Positions 1-12,098 are shown, numbered from the stretch's first letter. The stretch is 13,065 nucleotides of DNA from Burkholderiaceae bacterium (GCA_025458735.1 JALORV010000118.1:1-13065), one strand, 5' to 3'. Numbers and translations: made by a program. Notes: generated from the letters alone by a model not told the origin.

Positions 1-438
1 CTGATCGCCGTAGGCAAGCGAGTAGACAATGCCGGCGGCGCGCGCGCGTTCTGCCAGCAGCGGGCCGGCGAGCGCATCGGCTTCCACGTTGACCATCACA
101 ACGTGCTTGCCCCGTTCGCAGCAAGCCAGCACATGGGCGATGCCGGCCGCAGGCGAGCCGGTGGCGTCGATCACGACGTCGATATCCGGCTCGTCGATCA
201 GACGGCGGGCATCCTCGAAATAGCGCAGCGCGGCGATCGAAGCGTCGCTCCAGCCCACCTCGCGCAGCGCGGCGCGCGCACGCTGCACGTCGAGATCCGC
301 GATCGCCACCATCCGCACGCCGGGCGTGTGCCGCACCTGCGCGAGATACATCGAGCCGAACTTGCCGGCTCCGATCAGGCCGACGCGCAGCGGCTCACCG
401 CGCTCCTCGCGCTGCTTGAGGAGGCGGTGCAGGTTCAC
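1..438 (-). CDS. Gfo/Idh/MocA-like NAD(P)-binding oxidoreductase, N-terminal 146 residues (runs off left edge)
   Basis: The gene starts at a GTG (438-436) preceded by AAGGA about 8 nt upstream. It is open to the window edge, so only the N-terminal domain is visible. Residues 18-30 read RVGLIGAGKFGSM, a GxGxxG Rossmann nucleotide-binding loop (G23, G25, G28). A beta strand ending VAIADLD and the segment DVVIDATGSP follow; both are typical of the Gfo/Idh/MocA and homoserine-dehydrogenase-like fold. The opening MNLHRLLKQREERGEPLRVG resembles betaproteobacterial dehydrogenases that carry a C-terminal SAF domain, but that part is outside the window, so the subclass is inferred. It lies 67 nt downstream of ftsB on the same strand and may be read through from the pyrG-ftsB operon. 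The substrate cannot be told from the visible part. Confidence 0.8.
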   Translation of the reverse strand, partial: MNLHRLLKQREERGEPLRVGLIGAGKFGSMYLAQVRHTPGVRMVAIADLDVQRARAALREVGWSDASIAALRYFEDARRLIDEPDIDVVIDATGSPAAGIAHVLACCERGKHVVMVNVEADALAGPLLAERARAAGIVYSLAYGDQ

Positions 439-505
439 GGCAGGATTCCTTCGGGTGGCATCGGATGCAGGCCGGACCTCGGCGCCAGCGGTACGGCAGC
501 GTCGC

Positions 506-817
506 TCAGCGCGGCGCTTCTGCCGCAGCTGCCGCCGCTGCCGCAGGGCGCCCGACGAACTGGAAGAAGACCTCGCCCTCGCGCACCATGTTGAGCTGCT
601 GGCGCGCGCGCTCCTCGATCGCCTCGTTGCCCTCGCGCAGGCTGGCGACCTCGGCCGCTGCCGCCGCGTTGCGCGTGACCAGCGCGGCGTTGGCTTCGCG
701 CTGCGCGGCAAGCTGCCGCTCGAGCTCCCATGCCCGCAGCCAGCCGCCCTTGCCGAACCACAGCGGATACTGGATCGCCACCAGCAGCAGGACGATCGCG
801 ATGCCGAGTATCCGCAT
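506..817 (-). CDS. ftsB: Cell division protein FtsB
   Basis: This 103-residue protein has the FtsB/DivIC layout: a short cytoplasmic start, one membrane segment (about residues 3-20), then a periplasmic coiled coil (about 28-72). The family signature [12 protein letters not shown] follows the membrane helix, and the globular end contains [19 protein letters not shown]. FtsB joins FtsQ and FtsL in the inner-membrane complex that activates septal peptidoglycan synthesis. The start lies 3 nt after the eno stop, the classic eno-ftsB pairing, so the two are probably translationally linked. The C-terminus ends in a low-complexity alanine run (about residues 91-99). Because ftsB is downstream of the damaged eno, premature termination there could reduce its translation or expose it to polarity if the eno lesion is real. 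Confidence 0.95.
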   Translation of the reverse strand: MRILGIAIVLLLVAIQYPLWFGKGGWLRAWELERQLAAQREANAALVTRNAAAAAEVASLREGNEAIEERARQQLNMVREGEVFFQFVGRPAAAAAAAAEAPR

Positions 818-820
818 TGC

Positions 821-3292
<2,472 letters not shown>

Positions 3293-3316
3293 CGGCCGGC
3301 GATCACCCGTGGCGCC

Positions 3317-5098
<1,782 letters not shown>

Positions 5099-5149
5099 TC
5101 ATCGCCGTACTTTGTCCGACCTGCGGTGGCCGACGTCGCGCCGGCCCGC

Positions 5150-6039
5150 TCAGCGCGCGGGCGGAAGCGCCAGCCCGCGCGCAGCCATCGCCACCCGCGC
5201 GCGATTGGGATAGTCGGTGATGAGGCCATCGACACCCAGCGCAATCATGCGGTCGAGGTCGGCCGGCTCGTTGACGGTCCAGGGCAGCACCGCGAGACCC
5301 AGCGCCTTCGCCTCCTGCACCAGTTCGCCGGTCAGGTTGCGCCAGAACGGCGACCAGGTGCTGCAGCCGGCGGCACGCACCAGTTGCGGCAGCGAGCCGC
5401 CATGGTCGGCCGGCTTCAGCCCGGCGTGCCAGCGCGAAGCGCCGTCGGCCTCGACGCGCACGGTGTCGAAGTTGGCCGACTGGATGGTCAGGCAGGCGGT
5501 GGGGATCTCGGGCGCCAGCCTCCGGACCGCCACCAACGTGCGCCAGTCGAACGACTGCACCGTTATCCGCTTCGCCTGTCCGCTGCGGCGGATCTCCTCG
5601 ACCAGCGCGCGCGCGAACTCCTCGGCCGGTGGCACGTCGCTGCCGCTGGTCGGCGTGATCTTCGTTTCGAGGTTGAAGCGCACGCCGCGCGGCCCCAGCG
5701 CCAGCAGTTGCGCCAGGGTCGGCAGGCCGGCCCCGTCGACGGCCGTCTGCTGCGGCCACTGCCGGGCGTAGCTGCTGGCCGGATCGAGGCGCCCGACGTC
5801 GTAGCGGTGCAGTTCATCGAGCGTCAGCGCGTGGATCGCCGGGCCGGGCGCCGCCAGCCAGCGGCCATCGGGCGTGCGCGTCAGGGCCGGGTTCAGCAGC
5901 GGATCGTGCGACAGCACCAGCACGCCGTCGCGCGTCATCGCCAGGTCGGTTTCCGATGCGCCTGCAGATCGAAAGCAGCGGCGCGGCCGGCGAGCAGCAG
6001 TCCGATCGCAAGCAGGCTGACGACGATCGTGCGCGGCAT
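5150..6039 (-). pseudogene. Periplasmic glycerophosphodiester phosphodiesterase (GDPD), frameshifted by an internal deletion
   Basis: GDPD enzymes (GlpQ/UgpQ family) hydrolyse glycerophosphodiesters to glycerol-3-phosphate and an alcohol. The start at 6039 gives a Sec signal peptide (R3, hydrophobic 5-17, GRAAA cleavage before about F23), then FDLQAHR with the catalytic His-Arg (28-29). The frame then reads KPTWR and stops at 5935. The rest of the enzyme continues in another frame from 5953: ETDLAMTRDGVLVLSHDP with the ExD metal ligands and second His, then FNLETK, a late PWTVNEPADL and VDGLITDYP. The family segment GxxGxxPENT plus the following helix, about 25 residues, is absent, so about 76 nt are missing. 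Restoring 76 nt gives 321 residues, a normal length. The gene lies 159 nt upstream of pyrG and is divergent from the Nudix gene. Its substrate is not known. Confidence 0.88.
5951..5955 (-). other. Deletion junction inside the GDPD gene
   Basis: On the coding strand CAT CGG (His-Arg) runs straight into GAA ACC GAC (E-T-D) with one base shared, so the reading frame changes. In intact family members roughly 25 residues, including the conserved PENT motif, separate these two sites. The size of about 76 nt is an estimate from family spacing; only its value modulo 3 (remainder 1) follows from the sequence. Confidence 0.8.
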
Positions 6040-6126
6040 GCTGCGCACGATAGCCGCGAATCGAGCCAGCGCCCAGCCGCCTGCGCGCCTGCTGCGATAG
6101 ACTGGACGCGGCAAAGAGGGCAAGCG

Positions 6127-6687
6127 ATGCGTTTCTGCTCGAGCTGCGGCAGTCCGGTCACATTGCGCGTGCCCGGCGGCGATACGCGCCCCCGGGCCTG
6201 CTGCGACCAGTGCGGCGCCGTCCACTACGTCAATCCGCGTCCGGTCGTCGGCACCATACCGGTGTGGGGCGACAGCATCCTGCTGTGCCGGCGGGCGATC
6301 GAGCCGCGCCACGGCAAGTGGACCCTGCCAGCCGGTTTCATGGAAGTCGGCGAGACCACCGCCGACGGCGCCCTGCGCGAGACGATGGAAGAAGCCGGTG
6401 CCCGCATCAGGATCGGACCGCTGTTCTCCGTCATCGACGTGCCGCATGTCGAGCAGGTGCACCTGTTCTTCCAGGCCCGGCTGCTTGACCTCGGCTTTGC
6501 GCCGGGCGAGGAAAGCCTCGAGGTGCGGTTGTTCGACGCCGACGCGATTCCGTGGCCGGATCTCGCGTTCCGGACCGTGACGGAAACGCTGCGGCTGTAC
6601 CTGGCCGACCGCGCCAGCGGCAGCTTCGGTGTGCACACGCGCTCGATCGTGGCCGGGGCAGACACCGCGCGCGCATCGGCCGCATGA
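6127..6687 (+). CDS. Zinc-ribbon Nudix hydrolase
   Basis: Nudix enzymes cleave a nucleoside diphosphate linked to another moiety, using a divalent metal. This 186-residue protein has an N-terminal zinc ribbon (C4-x2-C7 and C26-x2-C29, followed by the conserved YVNPRPVVG) of the Nudix_N_2 kind. A complete Nudix box follows at residues 70-92: G70, E76, R84-E85, E88-E89, G91. The ATG at 6127 is chosen because AGAGGG lies 6 nt upstream and the zinc ribbon starts immediately. A longer in-frame extension begins inside the divergent GDPD gene and has no family support. Its stop overlaps the aat start in ATGA (6684-6687), so it is the first gene of the nudix-aat-bpt-pyrD-thpR run. The substrate cannot be assigned; NADH pyrophosphatase-like or ADP-ribose/FAD activity are possibilities for zinc-ribbon members. 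Confidence 0.9.
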   Translation: MRFCSSCGSPVTLRVPGGDTRPRACCDQCGAVHYVNPRPVVGTIPVWGDSILLCRRAIEPRHGKWTLPAGFMEVGETTADGALRETMEEAGARIRIGPLFSVIDVPHVEQVHLFFQARLLDLGFAPGEESLEVRLFDADAIPWPDLAFRTVTETLRLYLADRASGSFGVHTRSIVAGADTARASAA

Positions 6688-7439
6688 TTCCCTGGCTGGC
6701 GGAGGGTCAGGCCTTTCCTCCGGTCGATGCCGCACTGCGCACGCCCAACGGCCTGCTCGCCGCCAGCGTCGACCTGACTGCGGAGCGGCTGGTCGCGGCT
6801 TATTCGGAAGGCATCTTTCCCTGGTACGCCGAGGGCGAGCCCGTACTCTGGTGGAGTCCCGATCCGCGCATGGTGCTGTACTGCGCAGAACTGCGGATTT
6901 CGCGCTCGCTGCGCAAGACGCTGCGACGCATCGGGCGCGGCGCCGGCATCGAGGTTCACCTGGATCGGGCCTTCGGTGACGTGATGGCAGCCTGCGCAGC
7001 GCCGCGGGCGGGCGAGACCGGCACCTGGATCACGCCGGCCGTGCGCAGTGCCTACGGTGAACTGCACCGGCGCGGGTTCGCGCACTCGGTCGAAACCTGG
7101 ATCGACGGGCGACTGGCCGGCGGACTGTACGGGGTCAGCATCGGCCGCATGTTCTACGGCGAGTCGATGTTCGCGCTCGTGCCGGACGCCTCGAAGATCG
7201 CGCTGGTCGCGCTGGTCACCCTGCTGCTCCGCGAAGGAGTGCCGATGCTAGACTGCCAGCAGAATACGCGGCACCTCACTTCACTCGGGGGACGTGAAAT
7301 CGCTCGACACCAGTTCTGCGCCCATGTCCAACGGGCCGTCCGCGAAGCCCCGCTCGACTGGAGTCGCTACCGGGGTTGCCTCAACGAACTGCTCGATGCG
7401 GCTGCCGCTGACCGGCCGGCGAGCCTGATCGCGGACTGA
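6684..7439 (+). CDS. aat: Leucyl/phenylalanyl-tRNA-protein transferase
   Basis: Aat transfers Leu or Phe from aminoacyl-tRNA to N-terminal Arg or Lys, marking proteins for ClpS-ClpAP. The 251-residue protein shows the family core in order: MIPWL start, [10 protein letters not shown] (39-48), [11 protein letters not shown] (55-65), [13 protein letters not shown] (112-124), [17 protein letters not shown] (147-163), [10 protein letters not shown] (168-177) and [14 protein letters not shown] (189-202). All are typical and uninterrupted. Its ATG overlaps the Nudix stop by 4 nt and its stop is 1 nt before the bpt GTG, so the three are probably translationally coupled. The stretch before residue 112 is also normal in length. 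It acts in the cytoplasm together with the next gene, giving the organism both branches of bacterial N-end-rule tagging. Confidence 0.96.
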   Translation: MIPWLAEGQAFPPVDAALRTPNGLLAASVDLTAERLVAAYSEGIFPWYAEGEPVLWWSPDPRMVLYCAELRISRSLRKTLRRIGRGAGIEVHLDRAFGDVMAACAAPRAGETGTWITPAVRSAYGELHRRGFAHSVETWIDGRLAGGLYGVSIGRMFYGESMFALVPDASKIALVALVTLLLREGVPMLDCQQNTRHLTSLGGREIARHQFCAHVQRAVREAPLDWSRYRGCLNELLDAAAADRPASLIAD

Positions 7440-7440
7440 C

Positions 7441-8196
7441 GTGGCGAACCTCAAGGAACTGCCGTTCTCGGCGCTGCAGTTTTACGCGACGGCGCCGTAC
7501 CCCTGCAGCTACCTCGACGACCGCCAGGCGCGCTCGCAGGTGGCCACGCCGGCGCATCTGATCAACGCCGATGTCTACAGCGAGCTCGTCAAGATGGGGT
7601 TCCGCCGCAGCGGAATCTTCACCTACCGCCCGTATTGCGACGGCTGTCGCGCGTGCGTGCCGGTGCGGGTACCGGTGGCCGAGTACGTTGCCAGCCGCGC
7701 GCAGCGGCGCGCCGTGCAGCGGCACGAGACGCTGGTGCCGCGCATCAGCACGCTCGCCTTCGATGCCGAGCACTACGATCTCTATCTGCGCTACCAGGCC
7801 CTGCGCCATGCCGGCGGCGGCATGGACAACGACAGCCGCGAGCAGTACTCGCAGTTCCTGCTGCAGAGCAAGGTCAACACACGCCTCGTGGAGTTCCGCG
7901 AGCCGACTGCCGATGCCCGTCCCGGGACGCTGCGCATGGTGTCGATCATCGACATGCTCAACGACGGGCTGTCGTCGGTCTATACGTTCTTCGATCCGGA
8001 CATCGAGTCGGCGAGCTACGGCACCTACAACATCGTGTGGCAGATCGACCAGTGCCGCGCACTCAAGCTGCCCTACCTTTACCTCGGCTACTGGATCGCC
8101 GAGAGCCCCAAGATGGCCTACAAGGCGCGCTTCCGCCCGGTCGAGATCCTGCGTGGTGGCCGCTGGGAGCGGCTGCGGGCGAGCCCGCCGGGCTGA
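7441..8196 (+). CDS. bpt: Bacterial aspartate/glutamate leucyltransferase (arginyltransferase homologue)
   Basis: Bpt moves Leu from Leu-tRNA to N-terminal Asp or Glu. It is the bacterial relative of eukaryotic arginyltransferase ATE1, and older annotations call it putative arginyl-tRNA-protein transferase. The 251-residue protein has the ATE N-terminal domain, with C22 in APYPCSYL and a cysteine cluster C66-x2-C69-x2-C72 in [14 protein letters not shown]. The C-terminal domain has [12 protein letters not shown] (117-128), [16 protein letters not shown] and [16 protein letters not shown] (213-228). ATE enzymes bind a [4Fe-4S] cluster through N-terminal cysteines, and these residues could do so here, though this was not tested. 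Translation begins at a GTG directly after the aat stop, without an obvious strong binding site of its own, which implies coupling. Confidence 0.95.
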   Translation: MANLKELPFSALQFYATAPYPCSYLDDRQARSQVATPAHLINADVYSELVKMGFRRSGIFTYRPYCDGCRACVPVRVPVAEYVASRAQRRAVQRHETLVPRISTLAFDAEHYDLYLRYQALRHAGGGMDNDSREQYSQFLLQSKVNTRLVEFREPTADARPGTLRMVSIIDMLNDGLSSVYTFFDPDIESASYGTYNIVWQIDQCRALKLPYLYLGYWIAESPKMAYKARFRPVEILRGGRWERLRASPPG

Positions 8197-8199
8197 CAA

Positions 8200-8215
8200 C
8201 TGCCGGGGCCGGCAG
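8200..8215 (+). repeat. Short perfect inverted repeat between bpt and pyrD
   Basis: The sequence CTGCCG-GGGC-CGGCAG can form a 6-bp all-GC-rich stem with a 4-nt loop (or 7 bp with a 2-nt loop). It begins 4 nt after the bpt stop and ends 33 nt before the pyrD start. No U-tract follows, so it does not look like an intrinsic terminator. It could stabilise an mRNA end or be incidental in GC-rich DNA. Confidence 0.5.
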
Positions 8216-8236
8216 CCGCACGACGGACGGCGCCGG

Positions 8237-8242
8237 TAAGAT
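8237..8242 (+). promoter_or_regulatory. Weak candidate -10 element just before pyrD
   Basis: TAAGAT matches TATAAT at four of six positions and ends 6 nt before the pyrD GTG. If used, transcription would start at about the GTG and give a leaderless or nearly leaderless message. No convincing -35 lies 16-18 nt upstream. The call is speculative and based on position and the locally lower GC content. Confidence 0.2.
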
Positions 8243-8248
8243 CGCAAC

Positions 8249-9292
8249 GTGCTCTATCCGCTGGCCCGTTCTTTCCTGTTCGCGCTCGATCCCGAGGTCG
8301 CGCACGAACTCACGCTCGGCAAGCTCGACTACGCCGCGAAGCTGGGCCTGACCCGCCTCATCACCCGGCAGGTCGACGATCTGCCGGTCCAGGCCATGGG
8401 GCTGACGTTCCGCAATCCGGTCGGACTGGCCGCCGGCATGGACAAGAACGCGGCCCACATCGATGCCCTGGGTTCCTTCGGCTTCGGCCACATCGAGGCC
8501 GGCACCGTGACGCCCCGGCCCCAGCCCGGCAATCCGAAACCGCGGCTGTTCCGGCTGGTGCCGGCGGCCGGCCTGATCAACCGCATGGGCTTCAACAACG
8601 ACGGGGTCGAGCGCTTTGTCGCCAACGTGCAGGCACAGCGGCACTTCCGCGCGGCGGGCGGCATTCTCGGCCTGAACATCGGCAAGAACGCGACCACGCC
8701 CATCGAGCGTGCCGAGGACGATTACGTGGCCGCCCTGCAGGCGGTCTATCCGCACGCGGACTACGTCGCGGTCAATATCTCGTCACCCAACACCAAGGAC
8801 CTGCGCGCGCTGCAATCGGAGCGTGCGCTCGTCGGCCTGCTGCGGGCGCTGGACGAGGCCCGCCGGGGTCTCGAGGACGAACACGGCCGGCGCGTGCCGC
8901 TGGCCGTAAAGATCGCGCCGGACCTCGACGACGCAGCCATTGCCCCGCTGGCCGATGTGCTGGTCGCGCACGGGGTCGACGGCGTCATCGCCACCAACAC
9001 CACGGTGGCGCGCGACAAGGTGCAAGGACTGCGCCACGCCGAAGAGACCGGCGGCCTGTCGGGCGGCCCGCTGCGCGAGCGCGCCACCGAGGTGGTGCAT
9101 CGTCTGTCCAGGCATCTGCAGGGTCGGCTGCCGATCATCGGCGTCGGCGGCATCCTCAGCGGCGCCGACGCCGTGGAGAAGCTGCAGGCAGGCGCGAGCC
9201 TGGTGCAGATCTACACCGGCTTCATCTATGCCGGCCCGGACCTCGTGGCCGACTGCATCGAGGCAATCCGGCAGAGCGGGACCGCGGGTTGA
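8249..9292 (+). CDS. pyrD: Dihydroorotate dehydrogenase, class 2 (quinone)
   Basis: PyrD oxidises dihydroorotate to orotate in pyrimidine synthesis, passing electrons to membrane quinone. The 347-residue protein starts at GTG 8249, giving [21 protein letters not shown], the amphipathic N-terminal helix typical of membrane-associated class 2 enzymes. Family motifs follow: [13 protein letters not shown] (56-68), [19 protein letters not shown] (78-96), NRMGFNN (111-117) and VNISSPNT (175-182), with S179 at the position of the catalytic Ser175 of E. coli. TNTT and the FMN-phosphate loop [11 protein letters not shown] (298-308) are also present. No lesion is seen. It follows bpt after 52 nt. Upstream of the GTG only a weak GGTAAG is present as a ribosome binding site. 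It complements pyrG on the opposite strand in pyrimidine metabolism, but the two are in different transcription units. Confidence 0.97.
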   Translation: MLYPLARSFLFALDPEVAHELTLGKLDYAAKLGLTRLITRQVDDLPVQAMGLTFRNPVGLAAGMDKNAAHIDALGSFGFGHIEAGTVTPRPQPGNPKPRLFRLVPAAGLINRMGFNNDGVERFVANVQAQRHFRAAGGILGLNIGKNATTPIERAEDDYVAALQAVYPHADYVAVNISSPNTKDLRALQSERALVGLLRALDEARRGLEDEHGRRVPLAVKIAPDLDDAAIAPLADVLVAHGVDGVIATNTTVARDKVQGLRHAEETGGLSGGPLRERATEVVHRLSRHLQGRLPIIGVGGILSGADAVEKLQAGASLVQIYTGFIYAGPDLVADCIEAIRQSGTAG

Positions 9293-9828
9293 TGCGCGCC
9301 TTCGTCGCGGCGTGGCCTGACGCGGCGACGCGCGATGCGCTGGCACGGCTGCAGCAGTCGCTCGCGCCGCGGCTGGCGCCGGCACGGCCGATGCAGCCGC
9401 GCAACCTGCACCTGACGCTCGCCTTCATCGGAGAGATCGACGGCTCGACCGCGGCGACGGTCGCCGCGGCCATCGAGACGACCGTGCACGGCATCGTCCC
9501 GCTGGCCTGGAAGATCGAGCGTACCGGCTGCTTCGAGCATGTGCGCGTCGTGTGGGCCGGCGCGGCGGCCTCGCCGTCCCTTGCGGCTGCATCGGCGCAG
9601 GTCCGCGGCTGCCTCGACCGGCTCGCGGTCAGCTACGACCGCAAGCCTTTCGTGCCACACGTCACCCTGTATCGCGACGCCCGGCGCTTTCAGGCCGCCG
9701 GCCCGATTGAAGAACCGATCGACTGGCACACCGAACGCATCGCCCTCTATGCCGCCGCCCGCGATGACGACGGTCCGTGTTATCGACGCGTCGTGCCGGG
9801 CGCGGATCAGGGGCGCGGCCTGCCCTGA
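9292..9828 (+). CDS. thpR: RNA 2',3'-cyclic phosphodiesterase (2H phosphoesterase, LigT family)
   Basis: ThpR hydrolyses RNA 2',3'-cyclic phosphates to 2'-phosphates, and the family was first described as a 2'-5' RNA ligase. The 178-residue protein carries the two HxTx motifs that define 2H enzymes: HLTL at 39-42 and HVTL at 122-125. They are spaced as in the family, with the usual RAFVAAWPD start and FIGEI after the first motif. The ATG at 9292 overlaps the pyrD stop by one base (TGATG); a TTG one codon earlier is a less likely start. It is the last gene of the plus-strand run and overlaps the convergent lutB by 22 nt, with no terminator visible between them. The biological substrate in bacteria is unsettled. 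Confidence 0.9.
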   Translation: MRAFVAAWPDAATRDALARLQQSLAPRLAPARPMQPRNLHLTLAFIGEIDGSTAATVAAAIETTVHGIVPLAWKIERTGCFEHVRVVWAGAAASPSLAAASAQVRGCLDRLAVSYDRKPFVPHVTLYRDARRFQAAGPIEEPIDWHTERIALYAAARDDDGPCYRRVVPGADQGRGLP

Positions 9829-11231
9829 CGTTCGCGATAGATGTCGCGGAAGGTCCGCCCGCTGGGCGCAGGAAAGTCGCGCGTTGCCGTCCAGCCGCTG
9901 GCCAGCGGCAGCGAATGAATGCGACCGGCGCTGCCGCCGATCCAGTTGAGCAGGCGCGCCGCGACACGCGCGCCGAAGGCATACAGGCCCGGCCGCATGG
10001 CCGCATTGGCCCACACGCTCATGCCGACGCGCTCGTACCACGGCCGCAGCCCGCGCTCCCACTGCTTCTCACGCAGCTTCCGCAGCAGATCCGGCAGCGG
10101 AATCTTCACCGGGCACACCACGCTGCACTGCCCGCACAGCGTCGCCGCGTGCGGCAGTTCCAGCGCCTTTTCGAGCCCGACATAGCTCGGCGTCAGCACC
10201 GAGCCCATCGGGCCGGGGTAGACCCAGCCATAGGCGTGGCCGCCGATCTTCTGGTAGACGGGACAGTGGTTCATGCAGGCGCCGCAACGGATACAGCGCA
10301 GCATCTCCTGGAACTCGCTGCCCAGCATGCCGGTGCGCCCGGCATCCACCAGCACGTAGTACATGTGCTCCGGCCCGTCGGCATCGCCGTCGCGGCGCGG
10401 CCCGGTGAGCATGGAAAAGTAGTTCGAGATCGGCTGCCCGGTCGCCGAGCGCGGCAGCAGCCGCATCAGCGTCGCCACGTCCTCCAGCGTCGGCAGCACC
10501 TTCTCGATGCCGGTCAGCACCACGTGCACTTTCGGCGGCATGATCGTGCACATGCCCTCGTTGCCCTCGTTGGTGACGAGGCACACCGTGCCGGTCTCGG
10601 CGATCAGGAAGTTGGCGCCGGTCACGCCCATGTCGGCCGACAGGAAGTGGCCGCGCAGCACCTCGCGCGCCTCGCGGGTCAGCTCCGTGATCTCGCTTTT
10701 CTTCGCGGTCGCGTGGGTCTTCGCGAAGAGACTCGCGATCTCTTCCTTGTCCTTGTGAATCACCGGCGCGATGATGTGCGACGGCGGCTCGTTGTCGTTG
10801 ATCTGCAGGATGTACTCACCGAGATCGGTCTCGACCGGCTGCACGCCGGCGGCCGAGAAGGCCGCGTTCAGCTGGACTTCCTCGGACACCATCGACTTCG
10901 ACTTGGTCACCTTGCGCACGCCGTGCCGCCGGGCGATCTCGACGATCAGACGCGTCGCCTCTTCCGGATCCCGGGCGTAGAGCACGTGGGCCCCGCGCGC
11001 CCGCGCATTGCGCTCGAACGTGTCCAGCCAGACGTCGAGCCGCTCGAGCGCACGGTTGCGGCGCTCGACCGCAGCATCGCGCGTGGCCTCGAAGTCGTCG
11101 ATTTCGGTGATCGCGGCAGCGCGCGCGGTGACGAACTTCTCCGAAAGCTTCTTCAGGTTCTTCTGCAGCCTGGCGTCGGCGAGCTTCTGACCGGCGCGCG
11201 CCTTGAAGTGCATCGACTGGGTCTGCATCAT
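9807..11231 (-). CDS. lutB: LutB-type lactate utilization Fe-S protein (LUD domain)
   Basis: LutB/YkgF is part of the LutABC complex that oxidises L-lactate to pyruvate. The 474-residue protein has an N-terminal LUD domain (about 60-300, with TKSKSMVSEEV, GVTGANFLIAETGTVCLVTNEGN and MPPKVHVVLTGIEKV). A ferredoxin-like region with two [4Fe-4S] sites follows: C313-x2-C316-x2-C319-x3-C323P and C366-x2-C369-x3-C373P. The C-terminus contains RLLNWIGGSAGRI. The ATG at 11231 overlaps the lutA stop by 4 nt. An in-frame extension upstream runs through lutA and is not used. All cysteines of both clusters are present. The end overlaps thpR on the other strand, so no lutC follows it. The substrate could be lactate or a related 2-hydroxy acid. 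Confidence 0.93.
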   Translation of the reverse strand: MMQTQSMHFKARAGQKLADARLQKNLKKLSEKFVTARAAAITEIDDFEATRDAAVERRNRALERLDVWLDTFERNARARGAHVLYARDPEEATRLIVEIARRHGVRKVTKSKSMVSEEVQLNAAFSAAGVQPVETDLGEYILQINDNEPPSHIIAPVIHKDKEEIASLFAKTHATAKKSEITELTREAREVLRGHFLSADMGVTGANFLIAETGTVCLVTNEGNEGMCTIMPPKVHVVLTGIEKVLPTLEDVATLMRLLPRSATGQPISNYFSMLTGPRRDGDADGPEHMYYVLVDAGRTGMLGSEFQEMLRCIRCGACMNHCPVYQKIGGHAYGWVYPGPMGSVLTPSYVGLEKALELPHAATLCGQCSVVCPVKIPLPDLLRKLREKQWERGLRPWYERVGMSVWANAAMRPGLYAFGARVAARLLNWIGGSAGRIHSLPLASGWTATRDFPAPSGRTFRDIYRERQGRPRP

Positions 11232-11956
11232 CCGAGGTCTCCCGCCAGCACCTGCGCCACGTGCAGCACCCGCGTCGTGTCGTCGCCGGTGCGGCGCAGC
11301 CGCCCTTCGATGTTCAGGATGCAGCCCAGGTCGCCGAGTACGACGGCATCGGCACCGGACTCCTTCACGTTGCGGCACTTCGCGTCGACGATTGCGCCCG
11401 AGATGTCGCCGAACTTGATCGAGAAGGTGCCGCCGAAGCCGCAGCACTGCTCGCAATCCTTCATCTCGGTGAGCTTCACGCCCGGCAGCAGTTCGAGCAG
11501 CGCGCGTGGCTGGCTCTTGACGCCGAGTTCACGCAAGCCGCAGCACGAGTCATGGTAGGTCACGTGACCGCTGAAGTTCGACGGCACGCTCTTCACCTTC
11601 AGCACGTTGACGAGGAAATCGGTGAGCTCATGCATCCGGCCGGCCAGTCGTTCCGCACGCGGCTTCAGGTCGGGATGGTCGGCCAGCAGTTCCAGGTAAT
11701 GCACCTTGATGTGGCCGCCGCAGGAGCCGCTCGGGATCACGACATGGTCGAAGCCTTCGAACTCGCGCAGCACCTTTTCCGCCAGTGCGCGGGCAGAGCG
11801 GCTGTCGCCGGAGCTGAAGGCCGGTTGCCCGCAGCAGGTCTGCGACTCCGGGACCACGACCTCGCATCCGGCCGCTTCCAGCAGTTTCACCACGGCGAGC
11901 CCCACCTCGGGCCGCACCGCATCGACAAGACAGGTGACGAACAACGCGACCCGCAT
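11228..11956 (-). CDS. lutA: LutA-type (Fe-S)-binding oxidoreductase subunit
   Basis: LutA/YkgE is the cysteine-rich partner of LutB in L-lactate oxidation and carries two CCG domains. The 242-residue protein begins MRVALFVTCLVD. It has QTCCGQPAFSSGD (C41, C42), SGSCGG (C79), YHDSCCGLRELG (C138, C139), CEQCCGFGGTFS (C168, C171, C172) and GDLGC (C212). This is the expected duplicated pattern of cluster ligands. The ATG at 11956 is chosen because it gives the family start; an in-frame extension to 12040 would cross the regulatory region. It overlaps lutB by 4 nt (11228-11231), so the two are coupled. Across a 150-nt divergent gap lies an IclR-family regulator. CCG domains also occur in glycolate oxidase GlcF and heterodisulfide reductase, but the tandem with LutB makes LutA the best name. 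Confidence 0.92.
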   Translation of the reverse strand: MRVALFVTCLVDAVRPEVGLAVVKLLEAAGCEVVVPESQTCCGQPAFSSGDSRSARALAEKVLREFEGFDHVVIPSGSCGGHIKVHYLELLADHPDLKPRAERLAGRMHELTDFLVNVLKVKSVPSNFSGHVTYHDSCCGLRELGVKSQPRALLELLPGVKLTEMKDCEQCCGFGGTFSIKFGDISGAIVDAKCRNVKESGADAVVLGDLGCILNIEGRLRRTGDDTTRVLHVAQVLAGDLG

Positions 11957-11975
11957 CAAGACTCCCGGCGCGGGT

Positions 11976-11991
11976 GTTGCTCCGCAGCAAC
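11976..11991. promoter_or_regulatory. Perfect 16-bp inverted repeat upstream of lutA (candidate operator)
   Basis: GTTGCT-CCGC-AGCAAC is a perfect dyad with 6-bp arms, 19 nt upstream of the lutA ATG in the divergent lutA/iclR gap. The position suits a repressor site for lutAB, or a small hairpin in the lutA leader. IclR-type regulators bind short dyads, so it is a candidate site for the neighbouring regulator; this is inference from position and symmetry. Confidence 0.4.
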
Positions 11992-12050
11992 CAGCATGAA
12001 CAAAGTTTGCCCGAGGTCGTCGGCGCGCAAGCCGCACCAAGCCGGGCCCT

Positions 12051-12078
12051 TTGTCTTCGTTTCGTATGGTGGTATAAA
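12051..12078 (+). promoter_or_regulatory. Candidate sigma70 promoter for the IclR-family gene
   Basis: TTGTCT (12051-12056, four of six to TTGACA) is followed after 16 nt by TATAAA (12073-12078, five of six to TATAAT). Transcription would start near 12085, about 22 nt before the ATG. The local AT content is clearly above that of the surrounding DNA. Confidence 0.5.
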
Positions 12079-12082
12079 GCGG

Positions 12083-12098
12083 GCAACGGAATTATTGC
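12083..12098. promoter_or_regulatory. Imperfect dyad overlapping the iclR transcription start (candidate autoregulatory site)
   Basis: GCAA-CGGAATTA-TTGC is a dyad with 4-bp arms around an AT-rich centre, immediately downstream of the TATAAA element. Its place over the probable start point suits autorepression, which is common among IclR regulators. The arms are short, so chance is possible. Confidence 0.3.

Noticed and set aside
506..545. Alanine-codon run at the end of ftsB, considered as a repeat-driven frameshift site
   Set aside because: The frame is intact and FtsB C-termini vary freely; it is ordinary low-complexity tail sequence.
5128..5146. GGCCG/CGGCC inverted repeat just after the GDPD stop, considered as a terminator
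   Set aside because: The stem is only 5 bp with a 9-nt loop and no T-tract on the minus strand. Such dyads are common by chance at this GC content.
5935..6735. A 266-codon minus-strand frame covering the Nudix gene and the GDPD start
   Set aside because: Only its last part (the signal peptide and FDLQAHR, from 6039) is real GDPD sequence; the upstream part is antisense to the Nudix gene.
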